DNA from: Methylobacterium variabile
Lineage (GTDB): Bacteria > Pseudomonadota > Alphaproteobacteria > Rhizobiales > Beijerinckiaceae
NCBI RefSeq assembly: GCF_001043975.1
Contig: NZ_LABY01000080.1
Span: forward strand, 1 to 46,373
Direction: 5' to 3'
DNA: 46,373 bases
How positions within the stretch are numbered: the stretch's first letter is position 1; every line of letters starts with the position of its first letter. The translations under genes and the position numbers were made by a program. Below are positions 16,225-23,936 of the stretch, one piece after another. The notes beneath the pieces were generated by a model, which was given only the letters and a program-made list of their open reading frames with translations, made no database searches and was not told the DNA's origin.

Positions 16225-17589
16225 TCACGGCGTATCCACCGAGTTGGTGAGCATGGTGGGTGAAGCCGACAGGGGGCCGCGCCCGACATCCTTTGGCGCC
16301 TGTCCGGTTGCGCCGGGGCAGAGTGCGAAAAGGCGCGGCAGCGTCGGCTCTACCGAGGCCGGCAACGGGCGGGCCCCCAGCCGTGCGGGCGCCTCAGCAC
16401 CGAGCTGACGCAGGACGTCCGCGCTGACGACCATGTCCAGGTCGTCCTCCTTGGCACGTCGCTCGATCCGCGACAGGTCGTTCATGACCGTCCCGAGCAC
16501 TGTGAACTCGGCACGCCGGCCATCGTCGAACACGCCGGCCAGGACCGGGCCGCAGTGCAGGGTGGCGATGACCCGCAGCGTCGGGCACCCAGTCCTGTGC
16601 CGCTCGCGGTTCAACGCTGCCAGGGTCGCGAGCGTCGCCTCCGCGGCCGCCACGGCCCGTGCGGCCTGTTCGCCGGCGTCGCCGTCTAGGAACAGCGCCA
16701 GCACTCCGTCGCCGACGTACTTGTCGACTACGCCGCCATGGGTCGTCACCGCGTCGTGGACGAGGCGCCGGAAGTCCAGCAGCCAAGCGACCGAGAGCGC
16801 AGGCGGATACGTCCTGGCGAGCGCCGAGGAGCCCCGAAGATCGACGCCGAGCAGGGTCGCATGGCGCTCGGCCACGGAGGCCGTGCCGCCCGTGCGGACG
16901 ACCTCCGTGGCTACGCCGTCCGGCAGGAACCTGGACAGCATCAGCCGTTCCTCCCCGGCGCGCAACACCGCTGCGGCCGACGCACGCATCCACGCGGCTG
17001 TTGCCACGACGAAGCCCGACGCGACCGCGAACGCGGCAAGGCCCATGCCCTGGCGGACCAGGACGCGGGTGCCGTCCGGCCCGAGACGCGCGGGGTCCAT
17101 GAGCAGGGCCAGCGCGGCCGCCCACCCGACGGCAACGAGCACCGCGAAGAGCGCGGCGAGCCGAGGCCGGAGACGCATGCCGGTCTGCAGCAGGAACAAG
17201 TACGCCGGCAGGAGGCTGACCGAGTCGGTCGCGAGATGGGCCTCGCCGGCATACCGCGGCACGTGGTCGGCGACGACGTAGACCGCGATGGCCGCATCGG
17301 CGCACGTGGCCGCGAGCGGGAGCCAGGCGCGGACGCGGTCGGACCGCGCCCGGGCGCCGGCAGCCGCCAGCAGCGTGACGACGCCGTAGGCCCCGAGCAC
17401 GACCCAGTGGCCCGCGCGGTTGCCGTGGCCGTAGTCGGCGAGGGCACCCAGCAGGAGGATGAGGACGACACCGAGCCGCGGAGCTAGCGCCCGCCGCTCG
17501 AAGTCCTGCTCCATTCGGGCAGGCAGTTCCGCCCAGAACAGCCCGGCGGGGTCGGCCGATGATGCCGGAGGTGAGGGCATTCCGCTCAC
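16225..17589 (-). CDS. Membrane-bound class III adenylate/guanylate cyclase
   Basis: The 454-residue product has about six N-terminal membrane segments (residues 30-220), then a class III cyclase domain. Metal-binding Asp residues are in GVDLRGSSAL and VDKYVGDGVLALF; the substrate-contacting Lys is in the latter, and the transition-state Asn/Arg in MNDLSRIER. The usual Asp of the VxGDxVN motif is Thr (VLGTVMN), a Lys/Thr pair known in some adenylate cyclases. The start overlaps the upstream stop as ATGA (17586-17589), coupling it to a periplasmic copper-chaperone-like protein. It probably makes cAMP in response to a periplasmic or membrane signal; the coupling to copper is inferred. Confidence 0.85.
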   Translation of the reverse strand: MSGMPSPPASSADPAGLFWAELPARMEQDFERRALAPRLGVVLILLLGALADYGHGNRAGHWVVLGAYGVVTLLAAAGARARSDRVRAWLPLAATCADAAIAVYVVADHVPRYAGEAHLATDSVSLLPAYLFLLQTGMRLRPRLAALFAVLVAVGWAAALALLMDPARLGPDGTRVLVRQGMGLAAFAVASGFVVATAAWMRASAAAVLRAGEERLMLSRFLPDGVATEVVRTGGTASVAERHATLLGVDLRGSSALARTYPPALSVAWLLDFRRLVHDAVTTHGGVVDKYVGDGVLALFLDGDAGEQAARAVAAAEATLATLAALNRERHRTGCPTLRVIATLHCGPVLAGVFDDGRRAEFTVLGTVMNDLSRIERRAKEDDLDMVVSADVLRQLGAEAPARLGARPLPASVEPTLPRLFALCPGATGQAPKDVGRGPLSASPTMLTNSVDTP

Positions 17590-18047
17590 CGGGACTTCCG
17601 GGCGGCGGGTGAGCCGTCCACATGCAACGTGACCGGCACGTCGAAGCGGTCGAACCGGACGACGGCCGAGACCCTCGCGCCCTCCAGCAGATCATGCCGG
17701 AGGGGTCCGACATCAATCCACGCCGTGCGGTCGCCCAGCCGGTAGACGTCGCCAGCTTCGACGCCCACGCCGGCAACCGCGGCGCTATGGCTCACGCCCA
17801 GGAACCCGCGCACCTGCGATGGTTCGCCCGTGGTGAGGAGCAGTCCCAACAGCACGGCCCGATCAGGCCCGTCGTTCTCGATGGTGAACGTGACTCGGCT
17901 CGTTTCGCCAGATCTCGCCGGCGTGGCGGCGATCCCCTCGATGTGGATCTCGCCCGCTGTGGCGCCCTCGTCGTGCGACAGGGCGGTGCTGGCCATCAGG
18001 GCAGACGCCCCCGTCGCGGCAAATGCCCGGAACAAGTTCGTGATCAT
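17586..18047 (-). CDS. PCuAC-like periplasmic protein lacking the copper motif
   Basis: The 153-residue product has a signal peptide ending STALSHD, then a beta-sandwich pattern like PCu(A)C chaperones (GEIHIEGIAATPA, VTFTIENDGPDRAVLLGLLL, and a terminal VPVTLHVDG). The H-M-x10-M-x21-H-x-M copper motif is missing: the expected positions hold SHSAAVAG and AWIDVGPLRHDL without Met. So it is either a structural relative without copper or one using other residues. Translation is coupled to the cyclase gene that follows, suggesting a sensor-partner role. Confidence 0.65.
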   Translation of the reverse strand: MITNLFRAFAATGASALMASTALSHDEGATAGEIHIEGIAATPARSGETSRVTFTIENDGPDRAVLLGLLLTTGEPSQVRGFLGVSHSAAVAGVGVEAGDVYRLGDRTAWIDVGPLRHDLLEGARVSAVVRFDRFDVPVTLHVDGSPAARKSR

Positions 18048-18345
18048 CGCAAGTCAATCCTGGTGCGTTGGCCTGGTCGGCACCTCGGCACGATCAACCG
18101 ACGCGAGCCTCGCCACAAAGGCAGGCGGAGCGCGGCGCCGGACAGTCCTTTTCGGAAACGCGAATGAGCGGCGGTCGGTGGTCCCGCCATGCCGCTACGT
18201 CGCCCGCCGCGATGGAGAGGCTGCTCCCGTCGCGGCGCCGTTCAGCGTCAGGAAGACGGCCGAAGGAGGTCAGGTACGGGACACGGCCTTGCCTGCGGGC
18301 AAGAATGCGAACCATCGACCTGGAGGGAAGTGGACCCGTTCAGGT
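18048..18345 (-). other. 298-base intergenic region
   Basis: It lies between the exported His/Cys-rich gene and the PCuAC-like gene, both leftward. It should carry the promoter of the PCuAC-cyclase pair, but I see no convincing -35/-10 pair, operator dyad or coding signal. Confidence 0.4.
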
Positions 18346-18846
18346 TCAGGCCGCCCTGGGTGGGCGCTCGATGCGCAAAGGGGTGCAGCCGTCGACTTGC
18401 TCGTCGTCCACGACGCAGCAATCGGATGTGCGGCTGGGATATGCCATAAGCCCGGGCGGGAGCGCCGGCTCTAAGGCGTGGCAGGCGAAGCCGCAACAGT
18501 TAGAGGCATAGCTCCTGCCGCCGGACGCGTGATGCATACAGGCGTCGTCCTCGGGCTCGGCCGTGACGGACGCCCGGACGTTCTCGTAGTGTACGGCCAT
18601 GTCGTGGAGGTGGGCCGTTCCGCCACGCACGTACTGGAAGCCGCTCTCTGCCTGGGATGCGGTCAACCCGACTGGCGCGGATACGCGCCAGAAACCAGCC
18701 GGGAAGGCGGCCAGGAACGTCGCAGCCACCGCGAACAGGAGGGTCCTCAACGAAAGCAAGGTTCGTCCACTTCGAAATACGCCTGCACGAAATGTCTCAC
18801 GGCCAGGCAGCACAACGCAAGCCACGGGCCGCAGCGGTCTCGGCAT
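18346..18846 (-). CDS. Exported Cys-rich protein, paralogue of 8197-8718
   Basis: Up to 166 residues from the ATG at 18846; the first 28 residues look non-coding and a later non-ATG start near LLSLRTLLF is possible. A hydrophobic segment (LLFAVAATFLAAFPAGFW) is the signal or anchor. The rest has HLHDMAVHYENV, a Cys cluster SNCCGFACHA, a second CC pair (SDCCVVDDE) and the tail PLRIERPPRAA. The CC-x2-AC-x-A cluster and PLRIERPPR tail are shared with the gene at 8197. Both sit in copper clusters, so a copper role is plausible. Next to the CopZ-like gene and in the same direction. Confidence 0.6.
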   Translation of the reverse strand: MPRPLRPVACVVLPGRETFRAGVFRSGRTLLSLRTLLFAVAATFLAAFPAGFWRVSAPVGLTASQAESGFQYVRGGTAHLHDMAVHYENVRASVTAEPEDDACMHHASGGRSYASNCCGFACHALEPALPPGLMAYPSRTSDCCVVDDEQVDGCTPLRIERPPRAA

Positions 18847-18877
18847 TCCCTGCCAATGGACCCCTCGGGCGCGTGCG

Positions 18878-19084
18878 TCAGGCCCCCAGCATCCGGGCCT
18901 CGTACCCCGCCCGCTTGAGCGCCGCCACCACTCTCGGTGCGTCGACCGCGCCGCGGACGGTGATCTCCCGGCTCGTCAGGTCGATGTCGATCTTCGCGTT
19001 GCCGTCGAGTACCTGGACGGCGCGCGTGACGCTTTTGGCGCAGCCGCCGCAGCTCATGTTGGACACGTGGAAATGCAACATCAC
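18878..19084 (-). CDS. copZ: CopZ-like heavy-metal-associated (HMA) copper chaperone
   Basis: The 68-residue product is a single HMA domain: VSNMSCGGCAKSVTRAV with the CxxC metal site, beta strand KIDIDLTSREITVRG, and the terminal AALKRAGYEARML. It has no signal peptide, so it acts in the cytoplasm, delivering Cu(I) to a P-type ATPase or regulator. Two CueR-type dyads lie between it and the divergent copA remnant, so it was probably controlled by a CueR-like activator encoded elsewhere. Confidence 0.9.
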   Translation of the reverse strand: MMLHFHVSNMSCGGCAKSVTRAVQVLDGNAKIDIDLTSREITVRGAVDAPRVVAALKRAGYEARMLGA

Positions 19085-19118
19085 TGTCTTCCTTCTCGCG
19101 CGTTCCCGCCCTGTATGA

Positions 19119-19140
19119 ACCTTCCAATGATGGGAAGGTC
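19119..19140 (-). promoter_or_regulatory. CueR/MerR-type dyad before copZ
   Basis: Half-sites ACCTTCCA and TGGGAAGGT, separated by a short AT-rich centre, form the CueR-type operator seen in copper-activated promoters. It lies 35 bases upstream of the copZ start, where a CueR-like protein would act on a stretched spacer. Confidence 0.55.
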
Positions 19141-19216
19141 AAGGGAGGTAGCCGCTCCCTTGGCAGGCACTGGCCCGGTCCCGTCGTCCATGTGCCCAGC
19201 ATCGCCGGGTCCCTCT

Positions 19217-19237
19217 GACCTTCCCATCGTTGGAACC
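19217..19237 (+). promoter_or_regulatory. CueR/MerR-type dyad before the copA remnant
   Basis: GACCTTCCCATCGTTGGAAC is a second ACCTTCC/TTGGAA dyad, pointing rightwards at the truncated copper ATPase gene. Together with 19119-19140 it makes a divergent copper-activated promoter pair whose rightward gene is now broken. Confidence 0.5.
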
Positions 19238-19248
19238 CCCATCTATCT

Positions 19249-19863
19249 GTGGGAGCCGAGACAGAGGAGGGCACGGGTCATGGGCCAAGACGTCGTCTAA
19301 ACTTCCAGACGGCATGCGGCCTGGGGCAGCAACTCAGCCTGACCGTCGAAGGAATGAGCTGCGCATCCTGCGTCGGGCGGGTCGAGGCCGCGCTCGAACG
19401 GCTTCCCGGCGTCGCCGACGGACGGTCAACCTGGCGAACGCACGCGCCCACGTGCGCTTCTCCAGCCCCCCGAAGCACCGACTACCCTCCGAGCCATCGA
19501 GGAGGTGGGCTACTCCGTGCCGGAGGCCTGGACCGAGGTCGCCGTCGCCGACATGATCTGCGCGCCCGGCGTCTCGCGCGTCGAGCGGGCGCTTGCCCGC
19601 GTCGGCGGGGTGACTGGCGCCGCCGTGAACCTAACCACGGGACGCGTGAAGTAGCGTCACCTGGCGAGCGCGGTCACGGAGGCGGACCTCCTGGAGGCCG
19701 TGGATGAGACGGGCTACGAGGCACGAGGAATTAGGCAAGGCCGAGACACCGATTTGGCACGCGAGGGCGAGGCGGCTGGCCTGCGCCGCGACGTTCTGGT
19801 CGCACTCGCCCTCGCGCTCCCTTTGGTCGCTGTCGAGATGGGATCGCACCTCGCTGCGGCTTA
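19249..19863 (+). pseudogene. copA: copA Cu(I) P-type ATPase, N-terminal remnant
   Basis: One frame reads LSLTVEGMSCASCVGRVEAA, a canonical HMA domain with CxxC. The frame then breaks, resuming with NLANARAHVRFSS and later EEVGYSVPEAW. A second HMA domain follows (GVSRVERALARVGGVTGAAV) with its CxxC lost and an in-frame TAG after TTGRVK. The remnant reaches the first membrane segment (DVLVALALALPLVAVEM) and ends at 19863, where the mer-type module begins. Transmembrane, phosphorylation and ATP domains are absent. It is a clear loss-of-function remnant and marks a junction. Confidence 0.75.
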
Positions 19864-20280
19864 GGGCTCGGCGGCCTGGTGCTCAAAGGCCGAGAGGATC
19901 GGGCACGGGCCGGCGCTGCCGGCGCGGCAGGTCTCCGCCAAGCGCGCCAACAATCGCCGGGCTGCCTGCAGCTCGGCGATCTTGGCATCGAGGGCTTTGA
20001 TCCGCTCTTGGGCCAGCGTCTGGGCGCGGGGGCGGTCGTCGGTGGCATCAAGCGCGATCAGCTCGGCGATCTGCTCTAGGGTGAACCCAGCCACCTGCGC
20101 GGACCGGATGAACCGCAACTGGCGCAGGTCGTCCGCCCCATAGTGGCGGATACCGCCGCCGTAGCCCGCAGGCCCGGGACGTGCTGGCGTCTGCAGCAGT
20201 CCGCGCCGCTGGTAGTAGCGCACGGTTTCAACACCCACGCCGCCGGCGCGGGCCAGCCCTGCAATCGTGATTTCGAGCAC
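19861..20280 (-). CDS. MerR-family regulator lacking the first Hg ligand
   Basis: The 139-residue product starts best at the GTG at 20280 with AGGG upstream; an ATG at 20298 lies inside the operator. The winged helix is typical of MerR (ITIAGLARAGGVGVETVRYY, then IRHYGADDLRQLRFIRSAQ), followed by the dimer helix. Near the end are two Cys in ETCRAGSAGPCPIL, matching Cys117 and Cys126 of Tn501 MerR. The position of Cys82 is occupied by DATDDRPRAQ without Cys. Hg(II) binding in MerR needs all three, so the inducer may differ. It is divergent from the operon starting at 20357 and should act on the promoter at 20284-20314. Confidence 0.85.
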   Translation of the reverse strand: MLEITIAGLARAGGVGVETVRYYQRRGLLQTPARPGPAGYGGGIRHYGADDLRQLRFIRSAQVAGFTLEQIAELIALDATDDRPRAQTLAQERIKALDAKIAELQAARRLLARLAETCRAGSAGPCPILSAFEHQAAEP

Positions 20281-20283
20281 TGC

Positions 20284-20314
20284 TTGACCCTGTACCATGG
20301 TACGGACCTTATAT
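20284..20314 (+). promoter_or_regulatory. MerR-type promoter/operator with a 19-bp spacer
   Basis: TTGACC (20284-20289) and TTATAT (20309-20314) are 19 bases apart, the over-long spacing typical of MerR-activated promoters. Between them is the dyad GTACCATGGTAC. The layout matches the Tn501 mer promoter. It drives the operon starting at 20357 and overlaps the start of the regulator gene, so both directions are controlled from here. Confidence 0.85.
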
Positions 20315-20356
20315 CAGACGCAACACGTCAACAACTCAAATCCGAAAGATGCTGCA

Positions 20357-21139
20357 ATGACTTCCTCCACCCAACCCCGTCAGGCCACGCTGTATCGCAT
20401 GGTCATGGAGGCGCACACCTGCCCCTACGGCCTGAAAGCCAAGGATCTGCTGCGCCGCCAAGGCTTCACCGTCGAGGACAAGTGGCTGACCTCGCGGGAG
20501 GCGACCGACGCGTTCAAGGCCGAGCACGGCGTCAAGACGACCCCGCAGACCTTCATCGACGGCCAGCGGATTGGCGGCTACGACGACCTGCGCCGCTACT
20601 TCGGCAAGTCGATCGCCAACCCCAAGGCCACCACCTACACCCCCGTCATCGCGCTGTTCAGCATGACGGCGCTGATGGCGCTCGCCGCCAGCTACGCGGT
20701 CTACGGCACGCCGTTCACCGTGCGCGCCGGGGAGTGGTTCATCGCCTTCAGCATGGCCGTGCTGGCGCTGCTCAAGCTCCAGAGCGTCGAGAGCTTCGCG
20801 ACCATGTTCCTCAACTACGACCTGCTGGCGAAGCGATGGGTGCCCTACTCCTACATCTACCCCTTCGCCGAGGGCCTGGCAGGCGTACTCATGATTGCTG
20901 GCGCGCTGAACTGGCTCAGCATTCCAGTGGCGCTGTTCATCGGCACGGTCGGCGCAGTGTCGGTGTTCAAGGCGGTCTACCTCGACCGGCGCGAGCTGAA
21001 GTGCGCCTGCGTCGGTGGTAGCAGCAACGTCCCGCTCGGCTTCGTCTCTCTGACCGAGAACGTGATGATGGTCGCCATGGCGCTGTGGATGCTGGCCGTG
21101 AGCCTCACCGGCGGCATGCCGGCGATGGCGGGCATGTAA
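20357..21139 (+). CDS. Glutaredoxin-MauE fusion membrane protein
   Basis: The 260-residue product starts at the ATG at 20357. Residues 1-85 are a glutaredoxin domain with CPYG active site (MEAHTCPYGLKAKDLLRRQG) and the cis-Pro/GG features (TTPQTFIDGQRIGGYDDL). Residues 95-255 contain four membrane spans of the MauE/DoxX type, with a CAC motif near KCACVGGSSNVPLG. It probably couples cytoplasmic thiols to a membrane redox or metal step. It is first in a three-gene operon behind a mer-type promoter but replaces the usual merT/merP genes. Confidence 0.85.
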   Translation: MTSSTQPRQATLYRMVMEAHTCPYGLKAKDLLRRQGFTVEDKWLTSREATDAFKAEHGVKTTPQTFIDGQRIGGYDDLRRYFGKSIANPKATTYTPVIALFSMTALMALAASYAVYGTPFTVRAGEWFIAFSMAVLALLKLQSVESFATMFLNYDLLAKRWVPYSYIYPFAEGLAGVLMIAGALNWLSIPVALFIGTVGAVSVFKAVYLDRRELKCACVGGSSNVPLGFVSLTENVMMVAMALWMLAVSLTGGMPAMAGM

Positions 21140-21176
21140 GCCGCCATCTCTGCAGGTCCACGAAAGGCTACTGTCC

Positions 21177-21911
21177 ATGTTCCCGGCTTGGTTCCATGCC
21201 CTCGCGATCCTCGCCCTGCTGCTCGGCGGCGCCTGTTCGCTGCTGCTGTCGGTCCAGGTAATCCGGCAGCCGCAACACATGACGGTGATGAACATCGTCT
21301 GGCCGGTCAGTGCGCTGTTCGGCACGGTGGCGACCGTCTGGGCATACTTCCGCTACGGGCGGCTGGCGACCATGGCGGCGCACCACCACGCCAAGGCGCA
21401 CGGCGAGAAGCCGCCCAACATGACCCAGACCCCCTTCCCGGTGATGGTCGGCAAGGGCGCCCTCCACTGCGGCAGCGGCTGCATGCTTGGCGATGTTGCC
21501 GCCGAGTTGCTGGCGTTCCTGGTCCCCGGGGTGGCGGTCTGGTTCGGTTGGCACTCGCTGTTTGCGGAAAAGATGTACGCGGTCTGGGTGCTCGATTTCG
21601 TGTTCGCCTACGTGCTCGGGATTGTGTTCCAGTACTACGCCATCGTGCCGATGCGCGGCCTGTCCCCCAGGGAGGGTCTGATCGCCGCGGTCAAAGCCGA
21701 CACCGCCTCGCTGATCGCCTGGCAGGTCGGCATGTACGGCTTCATGGCCTTCGTGCAGTTCTACCTCTACCCGTACCTCGCGGGCCGGCCGGCGCCGGTC
21801 AACTCGGTCGAGTTCTGGTTCGCCATGCAGCTCGCCATGGTGGCCGGGTTTCTGACCAGCTACCCGGTCAACTGGTGGCTGGTCAGCGTCGGCATCAAAG
21901 AGCGGATGTGA
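21177..21911 (+). CDS. DUF4396 integral membrane protein
   Basis: The 244-residue product follows AAAGG and has about six membrane segments. A cytosolic-looking loop carries AAHHHAKAHGE, and HCGSGCMLGD sits at the start of a later span, both candidate metal-binding spots. DUF4396 proteins are often found beside heavy-metal genes, but their transport activity is not established to my knowledge. It lies 37 bases after the glutaredoxin-MauE gene and 18 bases before a Cys-rich peptide, so the three are one operon. Metal import or export is inferred. Confidence 0.8.
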   Translation: MFPAWFHALAILALLLGGACSLLLSVQVIRQPQHMTVMNIVWPVSALFGTVATVWAYFRYGRLATMAAHHHAKAHGEKPPNMTQTPFPVMVGKGALHCGSGCMLGDVAAELLAFLVPGVAVWFGWHSLFAEKMYAVWVLDFVFAYVLGIVFQYYAIVPMRGLSPREGLIAAVKADTASLIAWQVGMYGFMAFVQFYLYPYLAGRPAPVNSVEFWFAMQLAMVAGFLTSYPVNWWLVSVGIKERM

Positions 21912-21929
21912 GCTGATCCGGAGATCCCG

Positions 21930-22127
21930 ATGAAGACGCCTGTTGTGACGAACGCCACGCTGCTGATGCTGGCCGCCACGCCCGCCCTGGCGATGATCTG
22001 CTGCGGCGGCAAAGGCGCGATGATGTGCGGCAAGGGCGGCATGGCGATGACCCACGCCGGCATGACGGGCAAGAAAGGCGGCGGCTGCTGTGACGGCATG
22101 GCCAGCAACATGAGCAAGCGCGGCTGA
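21930..22127 (+). CDS. Small Cys/Met-rich exported peptide
   Basis: The 65-residue product has GGAG upstream. A short signal peptide (TLLMLAATPALA) precedes a mature region dominated by Cys, Met, Gly and Lys (MICCGGKGAMMCGKGGMAM, later GKKGGGCCDGM). This composition fits soft-metal buffering (Hg, Cu, Ag or Cd). It closes the MerR-controlled operon and could present metal to the DUF4396 protein in the way MerP serves MerT; that comparison is inference. Confidence 0.7.
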   Translation: MKTPVVTNATLLMLAATPALAMICCGGKGAMMCGKGGMAMTHAGMTGKKGGGCCDGMASNMSKRG

Positions 22128-22192
22128 GCACCCGCCCGCCGATCAGACCGGGTTACGTGGCCCGGTCTGCTTTGGCTAATCCCTGCTACAAC

Positions 22193-23308
22193 TCAAGAAT
22201 TCCGCACGGCAGCGGCCTCAGCCGCGTGCGCCGCTGGGCCGTGCTGGATGCCCTGCCAGCCGAGCCAGCCGGTGTAGAGGCCGACCAATACGATCAAGAC
22301 GGCCGAGGCATAGGGCGCCTGCCGAGCGAAGGTGCTGAACCCCGTCCAACGAGAGGCGACGTGCTTGACGCTCAGGGCGGCCAGCACCCCGGCCGACACC
22401 ATCGTCAGCGCCAAGCCGATGCTGAAACACACGACCAGTGCGAACCCGAGGCTGAACTGCTTGAGCTGGATGCACAGCAGCAGCACCGTGATCGCGGCTG
22501 GGCACGGGATCAGGCCGCCGGTCAGGCCGAACATGACGATCTGTCCCGTGGTGACGGTGCGACCGGCGAAGCGCCGCCGAATGTCGTCGGCATGGGCGCG
22601 GGCGTGAGCATCGTCCTCGTCGCCCAGGTTCATGTGATCGTGGTCGTGTTCCTCAAACGCGACCTCGTGGACCTCCGCACCGGCCGGGGCATCGAGGTGC
22701 AGCCGCGCCGTGAACGCGTGCGGTTCCGGGATTTTCTCGAGGCTTTCGAGAAACTCGCCGTTGCGCACGAACCCGAACACCTGCCGGGCGCCGTCCGAGC
22801 GCTGGGTTTCGACGCTCAGCGCCACGGCTTCCGGCAGCGGGCCGCGCTCGCTGCGCACGCGCCAGTGCGGCGGTACGCCGTCCTCGAAGATCTCCAGCGT
22901 CAGCAGGCCACTGCGGGTGGTGACGTGGTGCGCCGCGTCGTGGTGATGGTGGTGGTTATGGTGCTGCTCGCGCCACGTCCGCCACACCATCCAGAGAGCG
23001 ATGCCGACGATCAGCATCGCAGAGGCGAGCTGAAAGTATGGCTCCGACGCCTCCCCAGCGTATTGCTGGCAGAAGTACTGCCCGCCCAGGGCAATCGCCC
23101 ACACTACCGCCGTATGCGAGAGGGTGGCTGCCAGCCCCAGGAGCACTGCCTGCATGACCGTGCCGCGCACCGCGATGATGAACGCTGCCATCATCGTCTT
23201 GGAGTGGCCGGGTTCAAGGCCGTGCAGCGCACCGAGCAGGATCGCGGTCGGCACGAACAGCCAGGCGTGCGCCGTCCCCTGCTGCAGCAGGTCGGTCAAA
23301 GGGGTCAT
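22193..23308 (-). CDS. rcnA: Nickel/cobalt efflux protein RcnA (NicO family)
   Basis: The 371-residue product has six or more membrane spans. It carries the NicO signature GALHGLEPGHSKTMM near residues 27-41, a second conserved core (GGLIPCPAAITVLLL), and two His/Asp-rich cytoplasmic loops (EQHHNHHHHHDAAHH and EEHDHDHMNLGDEDD). It exports Ni(II) and Co(II). The downstream half matches full-length RcnA with no truncation. The repressor gene rcnR ends 14 bases before its start region, so the two are one operon. Confidence 0.92.
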   Translation of the reverse strand: MTPLTDLLQQGTAHAWLFVPTAILLGALHGLEPGHSKTMMAAFIIAVRGTVMQAVLLGLAATLSHTAVVWAIALGGQYFCQQYAGEASEPYFQLASAMLIVGIALWMVWRTWREQHHNHHHHHDAAHHVTTRSGLLTLEIFEDGVPPHWRVRSERGPLPEAVALSVETQRSDGARQVFGFVRNGEFLESLEKIPEPHAFTARLHLDAPAGAEVHEVAFEEHDHDHMNLGDEDDAHARAHADDIRRRFAGRTVTTGQIVMFGLTGGLIPCPAAITVLLLCIQLKQFSLGFALVVCFSIGLALTMVSAGVLAALSVKHVASRWTGFSTFARQAPYASAVLIVLVGLYTGWLGWQGIQHGPAAHAAEAAAVRNS

Positions 23309-23322
23309 GGCATGAGCTTTCG

Positions 23323-23601
23323 TTACTTGAGGTAGGTTTTCACCACCTCGATCAGCTCGGCCGCACCCTTGGCGCGGTCGGCATCCGGTTCGTTGTCCGG
23401 GTTCACGACGTGGTGGCGGATGTGATCTTCCATCAACTCGGCGGTCAGCCCGTTGATGGCCCCGCGCATCGAGGCGACCAGCATCAGCACATCGGCGCAG
23501 CCGATCTCCGCCTCCAGGGCGCGCTCGACCGCCTGCGCCTGTCCCTTGATCCGGCGCACCCGCGCCAGCAGCTTGGTCTTTTCCTTGATCGTGTGGGCCA
23601 T
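23323..23601 (-). CDS. rcnR: Ni/Co-responsive repressor RcnR (CsoR family)
   Basis: The 92-residue all-helical product keeps every RcnR metal ligand: His3, Cys35, His60 and His64. This sets it apart from CsoR (Cys-His-Cys) and FrmR. It should repress rcnR-rcnA until Ni(II) or Co(II) binds. A G/C-tract dyad at 23619-23648 directly upstream is the probable operator. Confidence 0.93.
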   Translation of the reverse strand: MAHTIKEKTKLLARVRRIKGQAQAVERALEAEIGCADVLMLVASMRGAINGLTAELMEDHIRHHVVNPDNEPDADRAKGAAELIEVVKTYLK

Positions 23602-23618
23602 CGGGTCAGCTTTCGCTT

Positions 23619-23648
23619 GTAGGGTGATACATAGGGGGCTACCCTATG
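23619..23648 (-). promoter_or_regulatory. Probable RcnR operator
   Basis: CATAGGGGGCTACCCTATG at 23630-23648 is a dyad with a central G-tract, as RcnR and CsoR sites have. A second half-like GTAGGGTGATAC adjoins it at 23619. It lies 18 bases upstream of the rcnR start and within 50 bases of the divergent DUF1289 gene, so it may control both. Confidence 0.65.
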
Positions 23649-23694
23649 CGTTGTCGAGCACAAATTGCGTGATCGGGGCACGGAGGCCCCTAGC

Positions 23695-23922
23695 ATGAAG
23701 AAGGAGGACCCCTGCATCGGGGTGTGCGCATGGGACGGGAAGACCGGCTGGTGCTTGGGTTGCGGCCGGACCGTGCCGGAGATCAAGGCGTGGCGGAAGC
23801 TGACGCCCTACCGGCGTACCGCTCTCCTGCGCGAGCTGCCGCGCCGGATGGAACAGTTGAGCAAACAGCAGCCGGTCGAGGCGCCGGCCGAGAAGGCGCG
23901 ACGCTCCGCTCATGCCTCGTGA
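23695..23922 (+). CDS. DUF1289 small Cys-rich protein
   Basis: The 75-residue product starts at the ATG at 23695 after AGCATGAAGAAGGAGG context. It has the family pattern DPCIGVCAWDGKTGWCLGCG with four Cys, then EIKAWRKLTPYRR. Family members are thought to bind an Fe-S cluster or zinc; the function is unknown. It is divergent from rcnR and converges on the MFS gene. Confidence 0.8.
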   Translation: MKKEDPCIGVCAWDGKTGWCLGCGRTVPEIKAWRKLTPYRRTALLRELPRRMEQLSKQQPVEAPAEKARRSAHAS

Positions 23923-23936
23923 GCTGCGAATGGTGG

